Below are positions 16,096-23,662 of a DNA stretch of 64,000 bases, in pieces. Source of the DNA: SHVO01 sp041919675 (GTDB lineage: Bacteria > Pseudomonadota > Alphaproteobacteria > Rhodospirillales > Rhodospirillaceae); assembly GCA_041919675.1 (NCBI GenBank), contig JAYRTJ010000004.1, positions 8,527-72,526 on the forward strand. The letters run 5' to 3'. Every line of letters begins with the position of its first letter. Position 1 is the first letter of the stretch. The position numbers were made by a program, and so were the translations under genes. The notes under the pieces are model-generated. The model was given only the letters and a program-made list of their open reading frames with translations, was not told the origin of the DNA and made no database searches.

Positions 16096-16986
16096 TTAAG
16101 CGGCGCTCGAGATCGGCGGCTTGCCCACGACGATGTCGAAGTCCGACATCAGGTTGCGGCAGATTTCGCCCGGGGTGAACTTGTACTGGCTGATCTCGCG
16201 CACCGGCGTGACTTCCGCGGCGGTGCCGGTCAGGAAGCATTCGGTGGCCTTCGCGAGTTCATCCGGGAAGATCGCGCGTTCGACGACCTTGTAGCCGCGC
16301 TTGCGGGCCATCTCCATGACCGCGCGGCGCGTGATGCCGTCGAGGAAGCAGTCCGGCGTCGGCGTGTGGATTTCACCGTTGAAGACGAAGAACACGTTGG
16401 CGCCCGTGGCTTCGGCGACCTGCCCGCGATAATCGAGGAACATGGCGTCGTCGTAGCCGTCGCGCTCGGCCTTATGCTTGCTGATCGTGCAGATCATATA
16501 GAGGCCCGAGGCTTTCGCTTTCACGGGTTCGGTTTCTCCCGACGGACGCTTCCAGTCGGACCATTGAAGTCTTACGCCCTTGAGGCGCGCTTCCAGGCTG
16601 AAGTATTGCGCCCACTGCCAGCTCGTGATCGCGACGTTGATGCGCGAGTCCTGCGCGCCGACACCCATCATCTCGCTGCCGCGCCACACGATCGGGCGCA
16701 CGTAGGCGTCCGTCTGATTGTTGGCCTTCAGGGTTTCGTAGGTGGCGTCGTTGATCTGCTGCGGCGTGAAGGGGATCGCCATGTCGAGCATCTTCGCCGA
16801 GAAGAACAGACGGTCGGTATGCTCTTCCAGCTTGAACACCTTGCCGCTATACGCGCGCTCGCCTTCGAAGACCGACGACGCGTAGTGAAGGGCATGGGTG
16901 AGGATGTGGACCTTGGCGTCACGCCACGGCACCAGTTGGCCATTCATCCAGATAAAGCCGTCACGATCGTCAAACGAAGCGCCCAT
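16096..16986 (-). CDS. ilvE: Branched-chain amino acid aminotransferase
   Basis: 296 residues, class IV PLP aminotransferase. It catalyses the last step of leucine, isoleucine and valine synthesis. Motifs: ALHYASSVFEGERAY near residues 32-46, VRPIVWRG, the PLP lysine probably K158 in VKAKASGLYM, and EATGANVFFV, then LDGITRRAVMEMA near the phosphate-binding site. The start has GGAGGT upstream. It is divergent from petP across about 200 bp that holds several dyads. Confidence 0.95.
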   Translation of the reverse strand: MGASFDDRDGFIWMNGQLVPWRDAKVHILTHALHYASSVFEGERAYSGKVFKLEEHTDRLFFSAKMLDMAIPFTPQQINDATYETLKANNQTDAYVRPIVWRGSEMMGVGAQDSRINVAITSWQWAQYFSLEARLKGVRLQWSDWKRPSGETEPVKAKASGLYMICTISKHKAERDGYDDAMFLDYRGQVAEATGANVFFVFNGEIHTPTPDCFLDGITRRAVMEMARKRGYKVVERAIFPDELAKATECFLTGTAAEVTPVREISQYKFTPGEICRNLMSDFDIVVGKPPISSAA

Positions 16987-17037
16987 GGAGACCTCCTAAC
17001 GCGCGGACGCGCCTCGGCTCGTTCCGTGGCGCGTAAT

Positions 17038-17136
17038 TTTATTACTTAATAAACCGTACATTTGGTAACATTCGAAACATCTTCACGTCAATACTGGTAA
17101 CAAATGGAGCTATTTATGTCAACAGTACTGACATAA
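17038..17136. promoter_or_regulatory. Operator-like dyads between ilvE and petP
   Basis: Two strong inverted repeats lie in this AT-rich gap. TTTATTA-CT-TAATAAA spans 17038-17053. TTATGTCA-N7-TGACATAA spans 17114-17136 with perfect 8-bp arms. An 8-bp direct repeat TGGTAACA also occurs twice between them. The second dyad, about 50 bp before the MarR-family gene, has the size and symmetry of a MarR operator, so self-regulation is likely. Confidence 0.55.
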
Positions 17137-17186
17137 TCGTCCCACACGCTATGCTCTGGGTGAAGCTTTCGAGAAAGTGCGCGACC

Positions 17187-17678
17187 ATGGCCGAACCAAA
17201 AACTATCGTCAATCCGCTGTTCCTGCGTGAGGACGACCTCCGCCAAGCCATTGAATTGCTGTTCTTTGCCTACCGCGACTTTACCGCGCGGGGCGACGCG
17301 ATCCTCGCGCGGCAACATTTCGGCCGGGCCCATCACCGCATCCTTTATTTCGTCGGCCGCTACCCCGGAATTCCGGTCGGCGATCTTCTGGATATCCTCA
17401 ACATCACAAAGCAGAGTTTGTCCCGGGTGCTGAGTCAGCTCGTGCGCGAGGAATACGTGTTGCAGAAGCCCGGCACACGCGACCGCCGCCAGCGGCTGTT
17501 GTACCTGACCGACAAAGGCAAGACATTGGAACGCGAACTGACCAGCGAACAGCGGATGCGCTTCGCCGCCGCCTATAAGGACGCGGGCGCCGTGGCCGTC
17601 GAAGGCTTCCGCAAGGTGATGCTCGGCATCATGGACGCCAAGGCCCGCAAGCGCTTCCTCAGCCCCTTTGAAACATGA
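17187..17678 (+). CDS. petP: MarR-family regulator, PetP-like
   Basis: 163 residues from ATG 17187 (an upstream start at 17151 would add 12). It has the winged-helix region LGDLLDILNITKQSLSRVLSQLVREEYV followed by the beta-wing GTRDRRQRLLYLTDKGK, typical of MarR proteins. It overlaps an OmpR-type regulator by four bases (ATGA), the arrangement of petP-petR in Rhodobacter capsulatus, where the pair sits beside petABC. Here petABC is about 30 kb away. The symbol is given by analogy. Confidence 0.8.
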   Translation: MAEPKTIVNPLFLREDDLRQAIELLFFAYRDFTARGDAILARQHFGRAHHRILYFVGRYPGIPVGDLLDILNITKQSLSRVLSQLVREEYVLQKPGTRDRRQRLLYLTDKGKTLERELTSEQRMRFAAAYKDAGAVAVEGFRKVMLGIMDAKARKRFLSPFET

Positions 17679-18397
17679 ACACCTCCGTCCCCGCCAAGAG
17701 CAGCGAGCCTTATCCGCCGCACATCCTGGTGGTGGACGACGACACGCGCTTGCGGACCCTGCTGAAGAAGTTCCTGGGCGAAAGCGGCTACATGGTCAGC
17801 GCGGCCGCCAACGCGGCCGAGGCGCGGCGCCAGATGAGCTCGCTGACGTTCGATCTTCTGGTCGTCGATGTGATGATGCCCGGCGAGGACGGTTACGCCC
17901 TCACCAGGACCATTCGCGCGCAGAGCAACGTGCCGATCCTAATGTTGACGGCCATGGGCGAAGCGACGAACCGCATCAAGGGCCTCGAGCTCGGCGTCGA
18001 CGATTACATGGCCAAGCCGTTCGAGCCGAAGGAACTGGTCTTGCGCATCGGTTCGATCCTGCGCCGCGCGCCGCCCCCGCCGCCGCAAGCCGTTTCAAAA
18101 ACCGAACTCAAATTCGGCGCCTGCCGCTACGACATGATGCGCAAGCAGCTCACGCAGAACGGCGAGCCCGTGCATCTCACCGTCGCCGAGAACGAGCTTC
18201 TCCATACCCTCGCGCAAAAGGCCAATGAGGCCATCGAGCGCTCGGACCTTGGCGTCACCGAGGACGCCGGCTTCAATCCGCGCACGATCGACGTGCAGAT
18301 CACCCGGCTTCGGCGCAAGATCGAGCCGGACCCGCGCCAGCCGCGCTATCTGCAGACGGTGCGCGGCACCGGCTACATGTTGAGGACAGATCCGTGA
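17675..18397 (+). CDS. petR: OmpR-family response regulator, PetR-like
   Basis: 240 residues. The receiver (about 15-130) has the acidic cluster VVDDD, phospho-acceptor D65 in LLVVDVMMPG, TA in MLTAMG, and K in MAKPF. A proline stretch leads to an OmpR-type winged helix (about 145-238: LTVAENELLHTLA, IDVQITRLRRKIEPDPRQPRYLQTVRGTGYML). It is coupled to the MarR gene upstream and overlaps the kinase gene downstream (GTGA), so these three form one operon and the kinase is its probable partner. Confidence 0.88.
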   Translation: MNTSVPAKSSEPYPPHILVVDDDTRLRTLLKKFLGESGYMVSAAANAAEARRQMSSLTFDLLVVDVMMPGEDGYALTRTIRAQSNVPILMLTAMGEATNRIKGLELGVDDYMAKPFEPKELVLRIGSILRRAPPPPPQAVSKTELKFGACRYDMMRKQLTQNGEPVHLTVAENELLHTLAQKANEAIERSDLGVTEDAGFNPRTIDVQITRLRRKIEPDPRQPRYLQTVRGTGYMLRTDP

Positions 18398-19788
18398 CGC
18401 CTTTGGACAAGAGCGGCGCACCGGGCGCACACATGCCCCAAAACTCCTGGCTGAAGTGGCCGGAGCCGGCGGCGCTCGAGCGCATCATGCCGCGGACCCT
18501 GATGGCGCGCGTCAGCCTGACCATCGTCGTGCCGCTGATCCTGGTGCAGCTCATCTCGACCTACGTGTTCTACGACAATCACTGGGACACCATGAGCCGG
18601 CGCATGACCCAGGACCTGGCCGGGGACATCGCCTCGGTCTCGGCCCTCATGGCCGAGTTCCAGGATCCGGCCCAGCGCGAATGGGTCGCGGCCAACGCCA
18701 AGCAGACCATGGAGCTCGACATCAGCTTCACCGCGGGCGCCAAGCTGGAACGTGTCGATGCGGTGAACGAACCGGAGGATCTCGCGCTCTTCCGGGAAGC
18801 CTTGCGCGGCGTTTTGCGCCAGCCCTTCTCCATTGACCGTTTTGCCTTCCGCACCGATCGTCTTGTCGCCATCCGCGTGCAGACGGAAGACGGCGTCATC
18901 ACCGTGCTCGCGCCCCGAAGGCGCATTTTTTCCAACAGCACGCTGGTCTTCGTGATCTGGATGGTCGGCTCCTCCATGCTGCTCTTCGGCGTCGCGACCG
19001 TGTACCTGCGCAGCCAGGTCGCCATCGTGCGCCGGCTGGCGCGCGCGGCGGAAAACTTCGGCAAGGGCCGCGAGGTGCCGGACTTCCCCAGCGACGGGCC
19101 TTACGAAGTGCGTCAGGCGGCGCGGGCGTTCAATCTGATGCGCGCGCGCATTCAGAGGCAGATCGCCCAGCGTACTGAAATGCTGGCGGGCGTTTCGCAC
19201 GACCTGCGCACGCCGCTGACGCGGCTTAAGCTTCAACTGGCGATGATGGAGAATCGTTCGCAGGACATCGCGGATTTACGCGAGGATGTCGCCGAAATGG
19301 AACGCATGCTGGAGGCCTATCTGGCTTTCGCGCGCGGCGACGGCGCCGAGGAGGCCGCCCCGACCAACGTTGCCGAATTGATCGAGGGCGTCGTGAGCAG
19401 GTTCCGCCGCGACGGCAGGGGAATCGGCCTTGCGACCAGCGGACTGCCGAAACAGATCGCCCTCAAGGCCGTGGCTTTCGAACGATCGCTGGGCAATCTC
19501 ATCAGCAACGCGGCGCGCTACGGCACGCGGGTCGAGGTGCATGCGCGGCGCATCGAGGGCTCGATTCAGATCGATGTGGATGACGACGGACCCGGCATTC
19601 CCGCCGACAAGCGCGAGGAGGTGTTCCGCGCTTTCCATCGCCTGGAACCTTCGCGCAACCCGGAAACCGGCGGCATCGGCCTGGGCTTGACCATTACCCG
19701 CGATATCGTGCGCGGCATGGGCGGCGAGGTGACTCTGGTGGACAGCCCGCTGGGCGGTCTTCGCGCGACGGTGACGATTCCACTCTAG
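18394..19788 (+). CDS. EnvZ-like sensor histidine kinase
   Basis: 464 residues, GTG start overlapping the response-regulator stop. Two membrane helices (about 42-62 and 185-207) flank a periplasmic region. HAMP follows, then the H-box GVSHDLRTPLTRLKLQL with phospho-accepting H269, and the ATPase domain with N box NLISNAARYG, G1 DDDGPGIP and G2 GGIGLGLTI. The short EnvZ-like H-box and neighbour order indicate it phosphorylates the PetR-like regulator. The stimulus is unknown. Its stop shares bases with the convergent receiver gene. Confidence 0.9.
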   Translation: MTPLDKSGAPGAHMPQNSWLKWPEPAALERIMPRTLMARVSLTIVVPLILVQLISTYVFYDNHWDTMSRRMTQDLAGDIASVSALMAEFQDPAQREWVAANAKQTMELDISFTAGAKLERVDAVNEPEDLALFREALRGVLRQPFSIDRFAFRTDRLVAIRVQTEDGVITVLAPRRRIFSNSTLVFVIWMVGSSMLLFGVATVYLRSQVAIVRRLARAAENFGKGREVPDFPSDGPYEVRQAARAFNLMRARIQRQIAQRTEMLAGVSHDLRTPLTRLKLQLAMMENRSQDIADLREDVAEMERMLEAYLAFARGDGAEEAAPTNVAELIEGVVSRFRRDGRGIGLATSGLPKQIALKAVAFERSLGNLISNAARYGTRVEVHARRIEGSIQIDVDDDGPGIPADKREEVFRAFHRLEPSRNPETGGIGLGLTITRDIVRGMGGEVTLVDSPLGGLRATVTIPL

Positions 19789-20168
19789 GCATCGTCCGCC
19801 GAGAGACGGGCCAGGGAAATAGCCTGGAGCAGGTGTTCCTCGTTCACGGGCTTGTCCAAAACGGCCAGGACGCCAGCGCGCAGCGCGCGCTGCTTCAGCG
19901 CAGCGTCGGCACGGCCCGTAAACATGATCACGGGAATTCTGATGTCGCGGGCCCGCAGCGTCTCGACGAGTTCGACGCCGGTCATCCCGGGCATATGATT
20001 GTCGAGAACCAGGCAGTCGCTGTGCTGAAGGATCTCCGCGTCCAGCAGCGCCGCCGCTGAAGCAAATGCGTTCACCGGCAGGCCGTGCGATTCGAGCAAA
20101 GCGCGGGTGGAATCCCGCACCGGCTCGTCGTCATCAACCACAAAAACCCAAGGCTCACGCAAGGCCAT
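19785..20168 (-). CDS. Single-domain response regulator, FixJ-receiver-like
   Basis: 127 residues from ATG 20168; a GTG at 20192 would add eight. A lone receiver domain: acidic cluster VVDDDE, phospho-acceptor D56 in CLVLDNHMPG, T in MFTG, K in LDKP. There is no output domain. It lies 57 bp after fixJ on the same strand, so it is probably co-transcribed and may act as a phosphate sink or feedback modulator of FixL. Its TAG stop uses the same CTAG bases as the stop of the opposing kinase gene. Confidence 0.85.
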   Translation of the reverse strand: MALREPWVFVVDDDEPVRDSTRALLESHGLPVNAFASAAALLDAEILQHSDCLVLDNHMPGMTGVELVETLRARDIRIPVIMFTGRADAALKQRALRAGVLAVLDKPVNEEHLLQAISLARLSADDA

Positions 20169-20249
20169 GCGCCTCTCAAATGCGATGTACACGGCCGAAA
20201 ACCTACGCGAGCGATGGCACGCTCGATATACGTAGAAGTCCTTAGAGCC

Positions 20250-20897
20250 TTAAGTGGCCGCCGAAATCTCGATCTTGGCCGCAAGCGCCATGCGCACGAG
20301 ATCCGAGAGGCTGCGGGCCTGCAATTTCTCCATCACGCGCCCCCGGTGCACTTCCACGGTCCGCGGTGAGATGTCCATGCGGTGAGCAATGACTTTATTA
20401 GGGCGTCCGGCCACGAGATGTTCCATGACCTCGCGTTCGCGCGCGGTGAGCTGCGCGATGCGCGTCTCGGCCTCCTGCGCGGCCGCGCTCTCGCCGCGGC
20501 TGCGACGGCTCTGCGCCAGTCCCCGTTCGATGCCGGCACGCAAAACCTCGTCGTCAAACGGCTTCTCGATAAAATCCACCGCCCCGGCCTTCATGGCGCG
20601 CACGGCCAACGGGACATCGCCGTGGCCGGTGATGATAACGACGGGCAATCCCCATCCGCGCCGGATAATCTCTTCCTGAAGCTCGAGCCCATCCATATCG
20701 GGCATGCGGATGTCGGCGATCACGCAGCAAGCCTCCTTCGGCCTGAACCCCTCCAGAAAGGCCCTGGCGGACTCGAACGGCTCGACCGCGAACCCTTCCG
20801 CTTCCAGCAGCGCCGCGAGGGAGTCGCGCACGGCCGCATCGTCATCCACCACGAAGATCGAACCTTTCCCAGTACCTTCGGTGGTGACTTGGCTCAT
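20250..20897 (-). CDS. fixJ: Response regulator FixJ
   Basis: 215 residues. The N-terminal receiver has FVVDDDAAVRDSL, phospho-acceptor D62 in IADIRMPDMDG, T in ITGHGD and K in EKPF. The C-terminal LuxR/NarL-type helix-turn-helix reads LTAREREVMEHLVAG, then IAHRMDISPRTVEVHRGRVMEKL. This is the canonical FixJ layout. It overlaps fixL by four bases. FixJ phosphorylated under low oxygen typically activates fixK, which here lies divergently just beyond fixL. Confidence 0.93.
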   Translation of the reverse strand: MSQVTTEGTGKGSIFVVDDDAAVRDSLAALLEAEGFAVEPFESARAFLEGFRPKEACCVIADIRMPDMDGLELQEEIIRRGWGLPVVIITGHGDVPLAVRAMKAGAVDFIEKPFDDEVLRAGIERGLAQSRRSRGESAAAQEAETRIAQLTAREREVMEHLVAGRPNKVIAHRMDISPRTVEVHRGRVMEKLQARSLSDLVRMALAAKIEISAAT

Positions 20898-22417
20898 CGC
20901 ACGGCCTCTTCATCATACCCGTCGTGAGCGACAGGCAACTGAAAACTAAAAGTCACGCCGCCCCCCGGGTTGGCGGCGGCGGTCATCTTTCCCCCGTGGG
21001 CCTCAACTATAGAGCGGCAAATGGATAGGCCAATGCCCATTCCGTCGCTCTTGGTCGTCACGAATGGCTGAAACAGCTTCGAAGCGACCTCCTCGGAAAG
21101 CCCCGGTCCCGTATCGGAAACCGCAACCCTGACGAAGTCATCGCCGTCGAGCGCGGTCGAGAGGCCGAGTTCGCGCCGTTCACGGCCCGCCATGGCTTCA
21201 AGCGCATTGCGCACGAGGTTGAGCACAATCTGTTGGATCTGAATTTTATCGATCAAAACCTGCGGCAGAGTCTCGTCGAATTTGGGCGTGACCGTGACGC
21301 CGGAATCCGCGGCGCCGACAAAGGCCAGGGCCACGGCTTCCTCGATCACCTTGTTGACGTCTTCGGGCGCGCGATTGCCTTCACGCTTTTCCACGAAGTC
21401 CCGCAGACGCCGGATGATCTGGCCGGCCCGGATCGTCTGACCGGCCGCCTTATCGAGCAGTTCCTGCACCTTCGGGCGCGTCGCCTCGAGTCCCTGGTCG
21501 AGGGTGCGGCGCGCCGCCTTGACGTAGTTGGCCGCCGCGGTCAGGGGCTGATTGAGCTCATGGGCGAGCGCCGAACTCATCTGCCCCATCGCGGTCAGGC
21601 GCGCGACGTGGATGAGCTCGGCCTGCAGGTCCTGGAGGCGCCGCGCGGCGCCCTCTCGCTCGGTGATGTCGCGGATAAAGCCGGTGAAAAGCCGGCGCTC
21701 GCCGATCCGGATCTCGCCGATATTCAGCTCTATCGGAAACGTCGTGCCGTCGCGCCTCAAGCCCATGACGACGCGTCCGATGCCGATGACGCGTTTTTCG
21801 CCCGTGGCGCGGTAATGCGCGAGATAACCGTCGTGGCGATCGCGGTACGGCGGAGGCATGAGCATCTTCACGTTCTGCCCAAGCACTTCGCTTTCCAGAT
21901 AGCCGAACAGCCATACCGCCGCGGCATTGAGGGATTCGATGTTGCCCATCTCGTCGATGACGATGATCGCGTCGGGACCGGTTTCGAGGACGCTGCGCAG
22001 GCGCTCCTCACGTTCGCGGATCGCGTTTTCGGCCTCTTTCTGGGCAGTGATGTCCTGGATGAACCCGACGAACAGACTTTTGCCGTCCAACGCGCCTTCC
22101 CCCATCGACAGCAGGATCGGAAAGGCGGAGCCGTCCTTGCGCCGTCCGACCATCTCGCGCGGGCGTACGGATCCGCCCCCGTCCGGCCGCAGTATTTCGC
22201 CCAGAGGCGGCGGATTGTGCAGAAGGGCCGAGATACTCTTCCCGGCGACGTCGGCCGCGGTATAGCCGAACTGGCGTTCGCACATGGGATTGAAGAGTTG
22301 TATGCGCCCGGCAGCGTCGGCAACGACGATGCCGCTCGCCGCAGTGGTGACGAGAACGTCGAAGCGTGCGTGAACTTCCGCGGCGGAAAGTCCGGCCGTT
22401 TGCCCGATGCGTTCCAT
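20894..22417 (-). CDS. fixL: Oxygen-sensing histidine kinase FixL
   Basis: 507 residues with no membrane segment. Two PAS domains (about 16-125 and 138-252) precede the kinase. The second carries the FixL heme signature RHDGYLAHY: H195 aligns with the proximal heme histidine H200 of Bradyrhizobium FixL, and R215 in IGIGR aligns with R220, which senses bound oxygen. The position of Bradyrhizobium R206 is His here. H286 in ALAHELNQPL is the phosphorylation site; ATPase motifs NALEAM, DTGPGL and GMGIGLSI follow. It is a soluble FixL with an extra PAS. Confidence 0.93.
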   Translation of the reverse strand: MERIGQTAGLSAAEVHARFDVLVTTAASGIVVADAAGRIQLFNPMCERQFGYTAADVAGKSISALLHNPPPLGEILRPDGGGSVRPREMVGRRKDGSAFPILLSMGEGALDGKSLFVGFIQDITAQKEAENAIREREERLRSVLETGPDAIIVIDEMGNIESLNAAAVWLFGYLESEVLGQNVKMLMPPPYRDRHDGYLAHYRATGEKRVIGIGRVVMGLRRDGTTFPIELNIGEIRIGERRLFTGFIRDITEREGAARRLQDLQAELIHVARLTAMGQMSSALAHELNQPLTAAANYVKAARRTLDQGLEATRPKVQELLDKAAGQTIRAGQIIRRLRDFVEKREGNRAPEDVNKVIEEAVALAFVGAADSGVTVTPKFDETLPQVLIDKIQIQQIVLNLVRNALEAMAGRERRELGLSTALDGDDFVRVAVSDTGPGLSEEVASKLFQPFVTTKSDGMGIGLSICRSIVEAHGGKMTAAANPGGGVTFSFQLPVAHDGYDEEAVR

Positions 22418-22498
22418 GGTCTAGCGCCGGCTCACAATCAGAATTCCCCGTCCATGCAGGCCGCGAAGCGCCCCAAAACCTGCGCCGGCGGAACGCCA

Positions 22499-22508
22499 TA
22501 CGTAAAAA
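22499..22508 (+). promoter_or_regulatory. Possible FixJ-box core upstream of fixK
   Basis: A TACGTAA element (22499-22505), with a nearby CGTACG, lies about 80 bp before fixK in the fixL-fixK gap. FixJ sites in rhizobial fixK promoters contain a TACGTAG-like core. The match is short, so this is only a pointer. Confidence 0.25.
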
Positions 22509-22582
22509 CCCGTACGAGCAACCCCCAATTTTAAGCGGCGGCGCCCTCGTCCATCCTCGCAACAGAGGAGCTCAGTCACGCG

Positions 22583-23299
22583 ATGAGCGAGGAGCCTAAC
22601 ATGTTGCAGACCGCGCCTGGAACTCTCGCGAACGACCACGACACGGCCTCGTGGGCCAAGGACGCGTTCGTTTCAACGCCGCGCGCGATCGATCCGCTGG
22701 CCGGCCATGGCCTGCGGATCGCCGTCAAACGCGGTCAGGAAATTTTCGCCGAAGGCGATGCCGCCGAGAGCTGCTACCGACTTGCGGAAGGCAGCATCCG
22801 TCTCGTGAAACTCATGGCCGACGGACGCCGCCAAGTCTGTGAATTCCTGAAGGCCGGCGACCTGCTCGGTTTCGAAACCGACGAGGAATATTACTTCTCG
22901 GCCGAAGCCGTGAACGACTGCACGCTGATGCGTTATCCGCGCCGCGCCGTCGAGACGTTGCTCGCGGAAGACAAGCTCTTCGCACGTCATGTGCGCAAGG
23001 TGACTGTCCGCGGTTTGCAGGGTGCCTACCAGCGCATGGTGCTTCTCTGCCACAAGTCGGCGCAGGAACGCATTGCGTGGTTTCTCCTCGATGTGGCCGA
23101 TCGCGCGGGACTCGAGAATGGATACATCCACCTGCCGATGACGCGCACGGACATCGCGAACTATCTGGGCATGGCCATCGAGACCGTGAGCAGGGTCCTG
23201 GGCCAGTTCAAGCAGAACGGCGCCCTTATTCAAAAAAGCCTCAACCGCATCCAGATCGTCGACCGCAATGCCCTGGAGCTTGTCCGGGGCGAGGTGTAA
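22583..23299 (+). CDS. fixK: Crp/Fnr-family regulator, FixK type
   Basis: 238 residues. A cyclic-nucleotide-binding fold (about 40-150: GQEIFAEGDAAESCYRLAEGSIRLVK) is followed by a Crp helix-turn-helix with recognition helix MAIETVSRVLGQF. The E-xx-SR residues predict TTGAT-type half sites as in FNR and FixK. The N-terminal cysteine cluster of FNR is absent, which points to FixK, whose activity depends on FixJ-driven expression. It is divergent from fixL. I saw no obvious FixK box in the petABC upstream region. Confidence 0.9.
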   Translation: MSEEPNMLQTAPGTLANDHDTASWAKDAFVSTPRAIDPLAGHGLRIAVKRGQEIFAEGDAAESCYRLAEGSIRLVKLMADGRRQVCEFLKAGDLLGFETDEEYYFSAEAVNDCTLMRYPRRAVETLLAEDKLFARHVRKVTVRGLQGAYQRMVLLCHKSAQERIAWFLLDVADRAGLENGYIHLPMTRTDIANYLGMAIETVSRVLGQFKQNGALIQKSLNRIQIVDRNALELVRGEV

Positions 23300-23356
23300 C
23301 GGGCGCGGCGGCCGGGAAAATGCGGGCGAATACGGAACAACAAGGACGCGCTGCCG

Positions 23357-23611
23357 TTGTCGTTTCCAGTTCGATTCCCAGCCCCTTTGAGTCACGTGCA
23401 GGTGATCGTTGTCGCGAAATTGAAGTGTCCGGGTTGCGGACATAGCGGAACCGCCGAATGGACGGCGTACCGCCCCAAATTCCTCCGGGAGTTCAAGGCT
23501 ATCAGCGGCAGGTTCGTCGCCGGCGGCGCCGGGCGCAACACCGCGTTCCAATGCCAAGGCTGCCGTTGCATCGCCGCGACGCTGGAAGACCTCGCGGCAG
23601 CCCGCGCCTAA
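23357..23611 (+). CDS. Small zinc-ribbon protein of unknown function
   Basis: 84 residues from TTG 23357, supported by AAGGA about ten bases upstream; GTG starts at 23396 and 23402 would give about 70 residues. A CPGC pair (KLKCPGCGHSG) and a CQGC pair (AFQCQGCRC) about 35 residues apart form a likely four-cysteine zinc ribbon. Between them lies WTAYRPKFLREFKAISGRF. The function is unknown. It sits between fixK and the TPR-methyltransferase gene on the same strand. Confidence 0.6.
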   Translation: MSFPVRFPAPLSHVQVIVVAKLKCPGCGHSGTAEWTAYRPKFLREFKAISGRFVAGGAGRNTAFQCQGCRCIAATLEDLAAARA

Positions 23612-23662
23612 ACTCCCTAAGCTCCAAAATCGGCTTGCAAAGCCCGGTCGCCGCAGGTCCTC

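Noticed and set aside
23365..23385. GTTCGATTCC resembling a tRNA T-arm
   Set aside because: The T-stem does not pair and no acceptor stem or anticodon arm is found upstream.
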